Below, piece by piece: positions 6,361-6,517 of a stretch of 6,517 nucleotides of DNA. The stretch lies in contig JAFYRH010000221.1 of NCBI GenBank assembly GCA_017559555.1, positions 1-6,517 of the forward strand, written 5' to 3'. This DNA is from Clostridia bacterium (GTDB lineage Bacteria > Bacillota > Clostridia > Oscillospirales > CAG-272). The position numbers were made by a program, and so were the translations under genes. The notes below the pieces were generated by a model. The model saw only the letters and a list, made by a program, of their open reading frames with translations. It did no database searches and was not told where the DNA came from. Numbering within the stretch: the first letter of the stretch is position 1; the number at the start of each line of letters is the position of its first letter.

Positions 6361-6373
6361 GGGCTGAAAGCCC
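6361..6373. repeat. Stem-loop 2
   Basis: GGGCT (6361-6365) and AGCCC (6369-6373) form a 5-bp GC-rich stem with a GAA loop. It is short and notable only as part of the hairpin cluster. Confidence 0.6.
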
Positions 6374-6382
6374 AATATTACT

Positions 6383-6409
6383 AGCCAGCGGCGGTCGCCG
6401 CTGGCTTTT
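6383..6409 (+). terminator. Putative intrinsic terminator of the Nudix-DUF1934 operon (stem-loop 3)
   Basis: AGCCAGCGGC (6383-6392) and GCCGCTGGCT (6397-6406) form a perfect 10-bp GC-rich stem around GGTC, followed on the plus strand by TTTT (6406-6409). The T-run is short and then broken by G. The next bases form another small hairpin, TTTTGC-TAT-GCAAAA (6406-6420). Confidence 0.65.
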
Positions 6410-6420
6410 GCTATGCAAAA
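6406..6420. repeat. Stem-loop 4, overlapping the terminator T-run
   Basis: TTTTGC (6406-6411) and GCAAAA (6415-6420) are perfect inverted copies around TAT. An alternative pairing, TATGC (6412-6416) with GCATA (6428-6432), competes with it. The AT-rich stem would be weak as RNA. Confidence 0.5.
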
Positions 6421-6433
6421 GCAGTTCGCATAA

Positions 6434-6489
6434 CCAAAAAGCCTTCCCCTTGAGGGGAAGGTGGCGAGCGAAGCGAGACGGATGAGGTG
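6434..6489. repeat. Repeat-like element resembling a common gut Clostridia intergenic repeat
   Basis: The block starts with AAAAAGCCTTCCCC, folds into the CCTTCCCC/GGGGAAGG hairpin, continues with a GCGAGCGAAGCGAG segment and ends GACGGATGAGGTG. From memory, near-identical blocks with a variable middle recur between genes in many Clostridia assemblies from gut. I could not verify this here. Only one copy is present in the window. A spurious peptide read from its minus strand often appears in databases, as far as I recall. Confidence 0.55.
6436..6461 (-). terminator. Putative intrinsic terminator for a leftward transcript from beyond the right edge (stem-loop 5)
   Basis: CCTTCCCC (6442-6449) and GGGGAAGG (6454-6461) make an 8-bp stem with a four-base loop. 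On the minus strand the stem is followed by C and TTTTT (6436-6440), the normal terminator form. No such tract follows on the plus strand. It predicts a convergent minus-strand gene to the right. Confidence 0.55.
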
Positions 6490-6491
6490 TA

Positions 6492-6506
6492 GGATGCGTA
6501 GCATCC
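6492..6506. repeat. Stem-loop 6 near the right edge
   Basis: GGATGC (6492-6497) and GCATCC (6501-6506) pair perfectly over 6 bp around GTA. The GGATG word also occurs a few bases earlier, in the end of the neighbouring repeat block. Confidence 0.6.
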
Positions 6507-6517
6507 GTTAAGAACAC

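Noticed and set aside
6332..6506. CRISPR array in the hairpin-rich tail
   Set aside because: The palindromes differ from one another, there are no repeated units with regular unique spacers, and no cas gene is present.
6236..6517. A minus-strand open frame entering from the right edge over the hairpin region
   Set aside because: It runs through stacked inverted repeats and into the 3' end of the DUF1934 gene. The peptide is the kind of spurious product read from intergenic repeats, and the frame crosses a probable terminator.

Overview
The window looks like chromosomal, mostly housekeeping DNA from a low-to-mid GC Firmicute, probably an uncultured, likely gut-associated Clostridia lineage. 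This is inferred from several traits: strong AGGAG-type ribosome binding sites before nearly every gene, sigma-A-like promoters in AT-rich gaps, Firmicute families (YerC/YecD-type TrpR-like regulator, DUF1934/YwiB, Hsp33 with a CxC/CxxC zinc site), and a 3' hairpin repeat that resembles, from memory only, a repeat common in gut Clostridia assemblies. No tRNA, rRNA, phage gene, transposase or CRISPR array was seen.

There are three transcription units. Unit A (minus strand, 1-2473) runs from a promoter at 2445-2473 through a TrpR/YerC-like regulator, a class I SAM-dependent methyltransferase (stop and start overlap as TAATG), the redox chaperone Hsp33 (hslO) and the N-terminal 122 codons of a ROK-family sugar kinase that leaves the window. 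Unit B (minus strand, 2507-5141) has a TATAAT promoter, then tcdA (tRNA t6A dehydratase) and, 3 nt later, a cytoplasmic GH127 glycosidase of the beta-L-arabinofuranosidase family. No clear terminator separates B from A, so read-through is possible. Unit C (plus strand, 5149-6406) is transcribed divergently from B and encodes a Nudix hydrolase of the ADP-ribose pyrophosphatase type followed 3 nt later by a DUF1934 protein.

The -35 boxes of units B and C lie only 7 bp apart, inside an imperfect inverted repeat. The last 194 bp hold no gene. They contain six closely packed stem-loops, two with the form of intrinsic terminators facing each other (one ending unit C, one for a leftward transcript entering from the right).

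Most genes are recognisable core functions: redox stress, tRNA modification, nucleotide-sugar clean-up and sugar phosphorylation. I did not find a convincing new multi-gene system. The points most worth a second look are the terminal hairpin cluster, the GH127 gene embedded behind tcdA, the shared divergent promoter region, and some insertions in Hsp33 and the DUF1934 protein.
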